The position numbers were made by a program, and so were the translations under genes. A stretch of 64,000 bases of DNA from JBCBSZ01 sp039185015 (GTDB lineage: Bacteria; Actinomycetota; Acidimicrobiia; Acidimicrobiales; Poriferisodalaceae): positions 235,089 to 299,088 of the forward strand of contig JBCDAU010000001.1 of assembly GCA_039185015.1 (NCBI GenBank). The letters run 5' to 3'. The notes under the pieces were generated by a model. That model saw nothing but the letters and a program-made list of their open reading frames with translations. It had not been told where the DNA came from and did not search any database. Shown piece by piece: positions 34,820 through 42,546 of this stretch (the stretch's first letter is position 1; every line of letters begins with the position of its first letter).

Positions 34820-35265
34820 TGGCCGGTCGTACGCGCACCGATCGGTGGCCCTGTCCCGTGGCCCGCACGGCCGACCTGTTGTCCGACCAGTGGATGATCG
34901 TCATCCTGCGCGATTCCGCGTTCGGCATCCGTCGCTTCGACGACTTCCAGCGGAGCCTCGAGGTGTCGCGGTCAGTGCTGACGACGCGGCTCAACCGGCT
35001 CGTGGAGGACGGCTTCCTCGAGAAGGTGGCGTACCAGGACCACCCACCCCGCCACGAGTACGTCCCGACGGAGAAGGCGGAGGCCTTCTGGCCGGTGCTG
35101 GCAGCGATGTGGCGCTACGGCGACGAGTGGCTGTTCCGCAACGGCGCCCCGGTGGAGCTGATCGACCGGGACACCGGTGACCAGGTCAGGGCGATCGTGG
35201 TCGACGAGGCGACGGGCGAGCCCCTCGACCCCGATGGGATCAGGGTCAGGATCCGCCGGGACTGA
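34819..35265 (+). CDS. HxlR-family transcriptional regulator
   Basis: The protein is 148 residues with an HxlR/MarR-like winged helix: CPVARTADLLSDQWMIVILRDSAFGIRRFDDFQRSL, SVLTTRLNRLVEDGFLEKV and YQDHPPRHEYVPTEKAEAFWPVL. The conserved N-terminal Cys (residue 12) may be redox-sensitive. Translation is coupled to the molybdoenzyme gene by a 1-base overlap. The palindrome at 32440-32468 is its likely operator. The 3' end overlaps the convergent TIR gene by 20 bases. Confidence 0.92.
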   Translation: MAGRTRTDRWPCPVARTADLLSDQWMIVILRDSAFGIRRFDDFQRSLEVSRSVLTTRLNRLVEDGFLEKVAYQDHPPRHEYVPTEKAEAFWPVLAAMWRYGDEWLFRNGAPVELIDRDTGDQVRAIVVDEATGEPLDPDGIRVRIRRD

Positions 35266-35878
35266 GCCAGCCGGCGAATCGATCACGGTGGTGGCGCCAC
35301 GCCGCCTCCGCGAGCTCGCCGCCGCCGGCGGCCGCGGCCGCGCGCTCGCCGAGCCGGTCCAGCGAATCGTGATCGGCGATGGGCAGCACCTGCGTCTGGC
35401 CGAGGATCCCGGTGAGGCCGCCGGGAGCCACCGGGGCCACGGCCAGGGGCACGTTCGGGATGCGTTTGATCCACAGCGCTCCGAGCTCGCACATGCAGAA
35501 CGTGCTCTCGAGGTAGGCCTCCGTGATGACGAGCACGACGAGCTCGCACCCGTCGAGCTCGTCGGCGAGCACGTCGAGCCAGCGCTCCCCAGCCGGGATG
35601 CCGTTGGCCGACAGCGACGAGCAGAAGATCTCGGCGGGCGTGACCCCAGCGCCGTGCTGCAGCAACTCCACGAGCTGCGCGGCGAGGGTCGAATCTGCGT
35701 GTGCGTGCGAGACGAAGATCGTCGACGCCCTGACCGCGTCGGCTCTGGTGTGCTGCGAGGTGTCTGCCGGCGGGACGACCTGGGTCTGCTCGAGCTGGTT
35801 CTCGTCGCCGATCACGAACTGCCCCGAGGCGTTGCCGCCGACGTTGAGGTTGACGTTCGGCTTGGTGTCGTCGGGCAT
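35246..35878 (-). CDS. TIR-domain protein with N-terminal GQxxIGDxN module (candidate NADase effector)
   Basis: The protein is 210 residues. Residues 8-33 are a Gly/Asn module ending GQFVIGDENQLEQTQ, matching the start of the adjacent NTPase. A TIR domain fills about 53-165: TIFVSHAHADSTLAAQLVELL, EIFCSSLSANGIPAGERW, LVVLVITEAYLESTFCMCELGALW. E131 in CMCELGAL aligns with the catalytic Glu of NAD-cleaving TIRs. There is no signal peptide or membrane segment. It lies 15 bases downstream of the 1256-residue membrane NTPase gene, with AGGAG before the ATG, so the two form an operon. Effector function is inferred. Confidence 0.88.
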   Translation of the reverse strand: MPDDTKPNVNLNVGGNASGQFVIGDENQLEQTQVVPPADTSQHTRADAVRASTIFVSHAHADSTLAAQLVELLQHGAGVTPAEIFCSSLSANGIPAGERWLDVLADELDGCELVVLVITEAYLESTFCMCELGALWIKRIPNVPLAVAPVAPGGLTGILGQTQVLPIADHDSLDRLGERAAAAAGGGELAEAAWRHHRDRFAGWLSPGGS

Positions 35879-35893
35879 GGCGGCTGCTCCTGT

Positions 35894-38800
35894 TCAGGGG
35901 GAGGTGGTGACGACCGCGTCGATCTCACCGATCAGCAGGCCGGAGGCGCCGACCGCGTTGCGGGGATCGTCGTCGAGCGCCTTCTCCGACACGAGCTCGA
36001 GGACGATCTCGGTCGCGCCGGCGGGCACCAGGATCTCGAGGCGGACCGACGCCCACCGGGCGCCGGGATAGCCGACGAGGTCGGGGAACGCGGCGATGGT
36101 GCCGTCACCCTGCGGGGAGGGCCGGTGGCATCGTCCGCCCGGCTCGGTGAGCTCGTCGGGTCCGAACACGTCGAACAGGCGCGTGACCGCTCCGTCGCCG
36201 ACCAGGACCCGCAGCTCGTGGTCCCGACACCAACGGGCAGCGTCCTGCTCGGCCTGCGACTCGACGCCGGCGACGCTCATCACGACCGCCATCGTCCGAT
36301 CGACCGCTGACGGCGGCACCTCGACGACGACCTCGCTGCAGCTGCTCGGCCACGGCCCGCTGCCGGAGGCGGTCGGTCGACGCTCGCTGCGCTGCGGTTG
36401 GGCGGTGGCACAGACCCAGTCGGCCGAGTTGTAGTGGACCCAGGCGAGCCCGTCGTCGCCGGTCGTCCGGGACGTCGGCAGCTCGACGGTCTCGGTGCAC
36501 CCGGCGACGGTCGTCACGACCGTGAGCGCACCCCCCTCGATCGAGCCACCACCGTTGGCGACGAGGACCTCCAGCGGGGCGTCACCGAAGGCGTCGGTCA
36601 CGTCCAGCACGTAGGCGTCCCAGCGGCCGCTGCGGTGCGACGCGGTGCCCAGTCGGGTCGGGGGAGCCGCGGCGGGCACGGCGAGCAGCGGCGGACCGGC
36701 ATCCTGCACCCAGGTGAGCCGGGCGCGGGACACGCCACGGCCCGGGGCGACGAGGCCGTCGCGGTCGAGCCGGAGCGAGCTGTCGGCCCCGTCGACGGTC
36801 AGCACGCCGGTGGTCGTGCCGCCGAAGGGCACCCTCCCGGCAGCGGTGAGGCCGGCGAGGCCGAACGACCGATGGGCGAGCTCGGGCCGACACGCGATCG
36901 CCGAGGGCGGCTCCTCGACGATCACGACCACGGTGGCTGTCGTGCTCGGAGCGCCGTCGTCGTCGGTCACCACGAGGCTGACCTCGTAGCGGCCGGGCAG
37001 CTCGAAGGTGTAGGGCAGCGTCGACCCGGTCTCCAGCGCCGAGATCGTGCGGAGGCCATCGCCGATGACGGTCCAGCTGTACTCCTCGATGCTCCCGTCG
37101 GTGTCGTTCGAGCGACGGCCGTCGAGCTGGACGGTCAGTGGGGCCGTGCCGCGGGTCGTCGAGATGTCGATGAGCCCGGTCGGGGACTCGTTCGGAGGTG
37201 GCGACGAAGTCGTCGTGGTGGTCGTCGATGTGGAGGTGGTCGGCCCGGTCGTCGACGGAGGCGGGGGACCGGCGGTGGTCGGCGTGGTCGGACCGGTGGT
37301 CGTGGAGGTCGTCGGACGAGTCGTCGATGGAGGCGGAGGTGGTCGGCCGGTCGTCGAGGTGGTGGAGCCCGGCGTGCTGGTCGCGGTGGTCGGTGTGGTG
37401 GTGCCGGTCGTCGGTGTGGTGGTGGCGGTCGTGCCCGTGGTGGTCGCCGGCGGCTCCGCGACGACCGAGGTGGAGGTCGGTGGCTCGGTGCCCCTCGGCG
37501 GAGCGACGTCGCCGGGCACGTCGTACTCGAAGGTGATCGTGAGATCGTCGTCGGCCCGGAAGCTCCGCACGACGGGGCCCACCACGACGAGGTCGTCCCA
37601 CACGCTGCGATCGGCCTCCACCGTGCACTCCGTGCCGGCGTCGACGGCACGTGACCAGGGCCCGTTCACGTAGAACTCGACCGTCCCGTTCGGTGCCGGA
37701 TCGCAGGTGAGCCGGGCCGACGTCGCCGACCCGCTGTCCGAGCCGTCGAGTCGAACCGCCTCGATCGTGATCGAGACGGGGTCTCGGGGGGCCGCGGCGG
37801 CGAGGAGCTCGACCTCCCGGTCGCCGACCTGATCCGGGCCGATGGCGACCGAGGCCCCGGCGAGTCCCTCACCGATGCGGACGAGGACCTGGAAGGAGCC
37901 GGGGCCGCCTCCCGCCTGACGCCCGAACCGGCCGAGCGCATCGCCACCGATCCCGTCCGCTGCGGTCGCGTCGATCGAGCAGACCTGCTTCGTCGGGATG
38001 CGAACCGGGTCCACCGCCGATCCCCAGTCGCCGCCCCGGCGTTGTGTGTCCCTGCCCTCGCAGCCGACCTCGGCCAACCAGGGTGGGCCCTCCTCGGTGC
38101 CGTACACGAACCCGACGCCGCGGGTCGGCTCGCCGTCGGGCCAGAGGGCGACCGCCGCTGCGCCTCCGAGCAGCGCGATGGCCGCGATCGCCGCCGCGAC
38201 GGTCGCCACCAGCGGGAGCAGGAAGCGGGCGTTCCGGTGAGCGACGTGAGCGACGTCGTCGGCGCCGACCCGCCGGGCCGTGCGGCGCGCCGTCCGGAAC
38301 CGCCACCACGCCAGCACGCGACTGCCCCCACCGACGTCGAGGACACCCCGCTGGTTGGTGGCCCACGCCTCCTCGGCTTCGCCGACGTGCGGAGCCGCAT
38401 CGCGCGCGAGCTCGACGATCTGGGCCCAGAGCCCGAACCGTGCGGCGAGAGGGAGGTGCTGCTCGACGGCTCGCGCGCCCTCGTAGACGCGGCGGTGCTC
38501 GCCGGCGTCCCTGGCGCGGCGGAGGAGCGCCACGGCGAACGGAGCGGCGTCGGCGATCTCGTCGGGGGTCCGCCCGTCTGCTGATGCCCAGACGGTCAGC
38601 TCGTCGAGCGCGGCGTGCTCCGCCGCGCCCGGGCCGTCCGCAGGGCGCACGAGCTCGGCGACGTGTGGGTCGAGGCGTCGAGGGCTGGCCGGTGCGGTGA
38701 GCAGTCCCCGCTCTGCCAACCCGTCGAGGACCGCCTGACCGTCATCGACGCCGAGGATGCTGGCGAGCAGCTCGGCCGCGATCGGGCGGTCGAGTGACAG

Positions 38801-39664
38801 CAGCTCCAACGCTCGACGCTCGACGTCGCTCAGCTCGCTCAGATCGACAGTCGGGGCGGACTCCTCCCCTCGGTACCGACCGAGGGTCTCCGCCAGCGTG
38901 GTCCCGCCATCGGCGACCTCGTCACCGATCCGGACGAGGTCCATCGGTCGTCCAGCGACCGCCTCGACGATGCCGGCGACGAGCGGGCGCTCCTCCGCGG
39001 TCAGCTGCCGATCGAGCGCCTCCTCGAGCACGGTCGTCGCCGCCATTTCGTCGAGGCCGGCGAGGCGAACCCGATGACCCTCGCCGTGGAGGTGCCGGGA
39101 TCGGCCGGCGAGGATCCACCCGCTCTGCGCGGCGGCCTCCAGCAGGTCCTCGACCTCGGTGTCGTCCTCGATGTCGTCGACGACGATGAGCGCGCGGAGG
39201 TCTGCCATCGACTGGGCGACCTGGCGTCGGCTCGCCTTCACGCGCTGTTCGTCGGGGACCAGCCACTCGTGCCGCGCCTCGAAGAGCTCCTGGAAGACGT
39301 CCTCGAGCGGGAGCCCCTTCACCGAGAGGGTGATGACGCCGTCGGGCTGCGCCGCTGTCGCGGCGTTCCGGGCGAGCCAGCGGAGCAGCACCGTCTTGCC
39401 CCATCCGTCCGCAGCGATGACCTCGACCGTGCCGCCGGACTCCAGCTCCTCGGTGATGCCGGCGACGACGTCGTCTCGCCCGGCGAGGCCTCGGAACGCA
39501 CGGCTCGTCGGGAGCAGCGGCAGCTCCCGCTCGACGTAGAGCCGCCCGCCCGCCGCGCCGTTGACGACGATCGTGCCGGCGCCGGTCTGGATGAGGGTGT
39601 TGCCGTCGCCGATCGCGACCTGGCCCGTGACGTCTCCGGAGACGTCGACCGACAGGTCGCTCAT
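35894..39664 (-). CDS. Membrane STAND-like NTPase with Thr/Pro stalk, PKD domain and large ectodomain
   Basis: The protein is 1256 residues. Residues 4-28 carry the same module as the TIR protein (TGQVAIGDGNTLIQT). A P-loop NTPase follows: Walker A AADGWGKT (84-91), Walker B ALIVVDDIED (158-167) and sensor-like ILAGR (184-188). A winged-helix/helical arm (~270-440) comes next. A basic stop (RFRTARRTARR) precedes one transmembrane helix (~481-508), so the NTPase is cytoplasmic. Outside are a ~200-residue region, a Thr/Pro/Ser stalk (~721-825), a PKD domain (~830-905, GRYEVSLVVTDDDG) and ~350 unassigned residues. This looks like an NLR with an extracytoplasmic sensor. The first Gly of Walker A is replaced by Ala. 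Confidence 0.82.
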   Translation of the reverse strand: MSDLSVDVSGDVTGQVAIGDGNTLIQTGAGTIVVNGAAGGRLYVERELPLLPTSRAFRGLAGRDDVVAGITEELESGGTVEVIAADGWGKTVLLRWLARNAATAAQPDGVITLSVKGLPLEDVFQELFEARHEWLVPDEQRVKASRRQVAQSMADLRALIVVDDIEDDTEVEDLLEAAAQSGWILAGRSRHLHGEGHRVRLAGLDEMAATTVLEEALDRQLTAEERPLVAGIVEAVAGRPMDLVRIGDEVADGGTTLAETLGRYRGEESAPTVDLSELSDVERRALELLSLDRPIAAELLASILGVDDGQAVLDGLAERGLLTAPASPRRLDPHVAELVRPADGPGAAEHAALDELTVWASADGRTPDEIADAAPFAVALLRRARDAGEHRRVYEGARAVEQHLPLAARFGLWAQIVELARDAAPHVGEAEEAWATNQRGVLDVGGGSRVLAWWRFRTARRTARRVGADDVAHVAHRNARFLLPLVATVAAAIAAIALLGGAAAVALWPDGEPTRGVGFVYGTEEGPPWLAEVGCEGRDTQRRGGDWGSAVDPVRIPTKQVCSIDATAADGIGGDALGRFGRQAGGGPGSFQVLVRIGEGLAGASVAIGPDQVGDREVELLAAAAPRDPVSITIEAVRLDGSDSGSATSARLTCDPAPNGTVEFYVNGPWSRAVDAGTECTVEADRSVWDDLVVVGPVVRSFRADDDLTITFEYDVPGDVAPPRGTEPPTSTSVVAEPPATTTGTTATTTPTTGTTTPTTATSTPGSTTSTTGRPPPPPSTTRPTTSTTTGPTTPTTAGPPPPSTTGPTTSTSTTTTTTSSPPPNESPTGLIDISTTRGTAPLTVQLDGRRSNDTDGSIEEYSWTVIGDGLRTISALETGSTLPYTFELPGRYEVSLVVTDDDGAPSTTATVVVIVEEPPSAIACRPELAHRSFGLAGLTAAGRVPFGGTTTGVLTVDGADSSLRLDRDGLVAPGRGVSRARLTWVQDAGPPLLAVPAAAPPTRLGTASHRSGRWDAYVLDVTDAFGDAPLEVLVANGGGSIEGGALTVVTTVAGCTETVELPTSRTTGDDGLAWVHYNSADWVCATAQPQRSERRPTASGSGPWPSSCSEVVVEVPPSAVDRTMAVVMSVAGVESQAEQDAARWCRDHELRVLVGDGAVTRLFDVFGPDELTEPGGRCHRPSPQGDGTIAAFPDLVGYPGARWASVRLEILVPAGATEIVLELVSEKALDDDPRNAVGASGLLIGEIDAVVTTSP

Positions 39665-39810
39665 CTCGACGTCCTCGTTGTTCGTGCCATCCCCGCCTCC
39701 GCCGGCAGCAGGGCCCCGCCCTTGTACGGCGCGCTGATCACCGAGCGCACCGCGTCGAGCACGCTAGCAGTCGAGGTCCCGTCGAGGTCGAGGAGCCGTA
39801 CGGTGGTGGT

Positions 39811-41499
39811 GTGCGGGATGTCGAGCGCCTCATCGAGACGATCCGGTCGTCGGTCATCGGCGCCGACGAGATGGTGGAGGGCCCCTTCGGAGCGCGGCCG
39901 GTGGTCTACGCCGACTACACGGCCTCGGGGCGGGCGCTGACGTTCATCGAGGACCACCTGCGCGACGTCGTGCTCCCGCTCTACGCGAACACCCACACCG
40001 AGTCGTCGGGCACCGGGCTCCAGACCACTCGGTTTCGCGAGGAGGCGCGCCGGATCATCGCCGAGTGCGTCGGTGCGACCGATCAGCACGCCGTGCTCTT
40101 CTGTGGCACCGGCTCGACCGGCGCGATCGCGAAGCTGATCGGCGTCCTCGGCATCCGCGTCCCGTCAGCGCTCGAGGATCGCCACCACCTGAGCGACCAC
40201 ATCGCTGCCGACGACCGGCCGGTGGTCTTCGTCGGTCCCTACGAGCACCACTCCAACGAGCTGCCCTGGCGCGAATCGATCGCTGACGTGGTCACGATTC
40301 GCGAAGACGTCGACGGGCGCGTCGATCTGGCACATCTCGAGTCGGAGCTCGATCGGTACCGCGATCGGCCGCAGCTCATCGGTTCGTTCTCCGCGGCCTC
40401 GAACGTCACCGGGATCCTGACCGACACCACGGCCGTCTCGGCGCTGTTGCATCGGTTCGGTGCGCTCGCCGTGTGGGACTACGCGGCTGCGGCGCCGTAC
40501 GTCGGGATCGACATGGGTGACCCGGACGACGGGCCCGGGTACTTCGACGCCGTCGTCATCTCGACCCACAAGTTCATCGGCGGGCCCGGCACCCCAGGGT
40601 TGCTCGTCGCACGGCGGGACCTGTTCGACAACCGGGTGCCCGAGACCCCGGGCGGCGGCACGGTGGCATACGTGAACGACGCCGAGCACGTCTACCTCGA
40701 CGACATCGAGCACCGGGAGGAGGGCGGAACGCCCGACATCGTCGGCGCCATCCGCGCCGGCCTCGTCTTCCAGCTGAAGGAGGCGGTCGGCGCGGAGGAG
40801 ATCGAACGGCGCGAGGAGCGGTTCGTCCGCGAGGCGATCGGGGAGTGGTGTCGGCACCCGTCGATCGACGTGCTCGGCTGCCTCGACGCCGACCGGCTGT
40901 CGATCGTGTCGTTCATCGTCGAGGACGGTGGTGACTTCCTCCACCACAACTTCGTCGTCGCGGTCCTCAACGACCTGTTCGGCATCCAGTCGCGCGGCGG
41001 CTGCTCGTGCGCGGGTCCGTACGGCCACCGGCTGCTGGGCATCGACATCGACCGCTCGCACGAGTTCGAGCGTGAGATCAGCCGTGGTTGCGAGGGCATC
41101 AAGCCGGGTTGGGTGCGGATCAACTTCAACTACTTCATCGACGACGAGACCTTCCGCTACGTCGTCGACGCGGTGTCCCTGGTCGCAGCGCGCGGGCGGG
41201 AGCTGTTGCCCCTGTATCGCTTCGAGCCGGCGAGCGGACTCTGGAAGCACCGCGACGGCTTGGTCCCGCCGCCGTTGTCGCTGCGCGACATCTCCTACGC
41301 CGACGGCACGTTCGACTACACGCGTCGGCCGACGCTGTTGCCCGAAGGGGGACTGCCGGGCTACCTCGATCGTGCTCGGGCGCTGATCGACGACGTCGCC
41401 GCCGCCGAGCTCACACCGCAGGGCCGACCCGAGACGACCGACGAGTTCGAGCGGCTGCGTTGGTTCCGCTACCCGGACGAGGCGCTCGTCGGTCGTTGA
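39811..41499 (+). CDS. Class V aminotransferase / cysteine desulfurase-like PLP enzyme with C-terminal extension
   Basis: The protein is 562 residues, about 150 longer than a typical desulfurase. PLP-binding elements are visible: FCGTGSTGAIAKL (phosphate cup), YEHHSNELPW, the Asp in VWDYAAAAPY, and the Schiff-base Lys in STHKFIGGPG (K254). RGGCSCAGPYGH places two Cys where desulfurases have their active Cys. After about residue 450 an extra domain (LLPLYRFEPASGLWKHRDG onward) has no match I know. Reaction unresolved: desulfurase, lyase or aminotransferase. It starts with GTG and no clear Shine-Dalgarno. Confidence 0.85.
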   Translation: MRDVERLIETIRSSVIGADEMVEGPFGARPVVYADYTASGRALTFIEDHLRDVVLPLYANTHTESSGTGLQTTRFREEARRIIAECVGATDQHAVLFCGTGSTGAIAKLIGVLGIRVPSALEDRHHLSDHIAADDRPVVFVGPYEHHSNELPWRESIADVVTIREDVDGRVDLAHLESELDRYRDRPQLIGSFSAASNVTGILTDTTAVSALLHRFGALAVWDYAAAAPYVGIDMGDPDDGPGYFDAVVISTHKFIGGPGTPGLLVARRDLFDNRVPETPGGGTVAYVNDAEHVYLDDIEHREEGGTPDIVGAIRAGLVFQLKEAVGAEEIERREERFVREAIGEWCRHPSIDVLGCLDADRLSIVSFIVEDGGDFLHHNFVVAVLNDLFGIQSRGGCSCAGPYGHRLLGIDIDRSHEFEREISRGCEGIKPGWVRINFNYFIDDETFRYVVDAVSLVAARGRELLPLYRFEPASGLWKHRDGLVPPPLSLRDISYADGTFDYTRRPTLLPEGGLPGYLDRARALIDDVAAAELTPQGRPETTDEFERLRWFRYPDEALVGR

Positions 41500-41511
41500 C
41501 GCCGCCGGCGC

Positions 41512-42231
41512 TCAGTCGACCGATGCCGAGTCGGCGTCGTGGACGACGGCGACCACCGGCACGTCGAAGGCGCGCTCCAGCCGGGACGGCAGGTCGAGCC
41601 TGAGCCATCGGGAGAAGCCGGCCGGCAGGGTCGACAGCAGGATCTCGTCGAAGCTGCCGTACTCGAACGTGCGGCGGGCCGCTTCGAGCGGGTCGGTCAG
41701 GCTGACCTCGCCCGTCGGTTGCGTCGCGAGGTCGGCGAGCTCGGCCCGGAGCATCCGCAGCCGCTCGGTCGCCTCCTGTCGGGCGACCGCACGGTCCTCG
41801 TCGGTCGCGACCGCCACCGGGCCCATGTCGAGCGCGTTGGTCATCTGACCGGTCGGTCGTGGGGCCTGGGGCACGAGGATGTGGAACTCGGCGGGGCCGG
41901 CCGCTTCCCGCTGCGCGATCTCGGCTCGCAGCCGCTCGCTGCACAGCGTCTGGTTGGCGATGATCAGGTAGCGACGTACCTGGTAGCTCGCACCGGACGC
42001 GGTCTGGCGCGAGCGGTCGAGCTGGAAGGTGGTCTCGAGCTCGAGTCGGTAGAGGAGGGTCCCGTCGCGGCCGAGTGCGACGTCGCGTCGGGTCACGGTG
42101 GCCGCGCGCAGCTCGCTGATGGTGCGTGCTGCCTCGTCGACGGCGTTGCGGGCGGCGGCCTCCCAGGACGTCGACGACGTACCGACCACGCGGATGACCT
42201 TGTGGACCTGGCCGTGCGCCGGACCACTCAC
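41512..42231 (-). CDS. Dodecin domain fused to a USP-like domain
   Basis: The protein is 239 residues. Residues ~7-72 are a dodecin (VIRVVGTSSTSWEAAARNAVDEAARTISELR), a small flavin-binding fold that forms dodecamers. The rest is Rossmann-like and resembles universal-stress-type proteins: YLIIANQTLCSERLRAEI, FHILVPQAP, FDEILLSTLPAGFSRWLRLDLPSRLERAFDVPVVAV. The GTG overlaps the stop of a stand-alone dodecin gene (42228-42231). The aromatic Trp of the flavin site (SWEAA) is kept. A dodecin cage displaying USP-like domains is my inference. Confidence 0.8.
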   Translation of the reverse strand: MSGPAHGQVHKVIRVVGTSSTSWEAAARNAVDEAARTISELRAATVTRRDVALGRDGTLLYRLELETTFQLDRSRQTASGASYQVRRYLIIANQTLCSERLRAEIAQREAAGPAEFHILVPQAPRPTGQMTNALDMGPVAVATDEDRAVARQEATERLRMLRAELADLATQPTGEVSLTDPLEAARRTFEYGSFDEILLSTLPAGFSRWLRLDLPSRLERAFDVPVVAVVHDADSASVD

Positions 42232-42452
42232 CCCTCGAGCACCGACTCGTGCTTGAAGGAGAGCCGGACCTTGGTCCGGAACAGCGAGACCCGGCCGTCC
42301 TCGATCAGGACGTCCTGTTCGATCACCTCGGCGACGCGGAGGTCCCGCAGGGTGCGGGACGCTTCCTCGATGGCGGTCGCCGCAGCGTGCTCCCAGGACT
42401 GGCTGCTCGTCCCGATCAGCTCGACGACGTTGTAGACGCTGTTGCCGTTCAT
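42228..42452 (-). CDS. Dodecin (flavin-storage protein)
   Basis: The protein is 74 residues, normal dodecin length. The signature is VYNVVELIGTSSQSWEHAAATAIEEASRTLRDLR, followed by EVIEQDVLIEDGRVSLFRTKVRLSFKHE. It has the conserved Trp that sandwiches flavin. Dodecins store riboflavin or FMN as dodecamers. It is the first gene of a two-gene leftward operon with the fused dodecin and could co-assemble with it. Confidence 0.92.
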   Translation of the reverse strand: MNGNSVYNVVELIGTSSQSWEHAAATAIEEASRTLRDLRVAEVIEQDVLIEDGRVSLFRTKVRLSFKHESVLEG

Positions 42453-42546
42453 CCGACCACCCCCCTCGGGTCGCCGAGCCTACTTTCCGGCCCCCGCCGC
42501 TGCCGGGGTCATCCGACTACGGTCCCGATCGGAGGAGGGGGTTCCC

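Noticed and set aside
36398..37654. A 418-codon plus-strand frame with Gly/Arg repeats
   Set aside because: It is the complement of the Thr/Pro stalk and PKD region of the membrane NTPase. The Gly/Arg repeats only mirror the Thr codons.
35894..39664. Reading the large NTPase as an ordinary AfsR-type transcription regulator
   Set aside because: It has no N-terminal DNA-binding BTAD module, contains a transmembrane helix, and more than half of the protein is extracytoplasmic.
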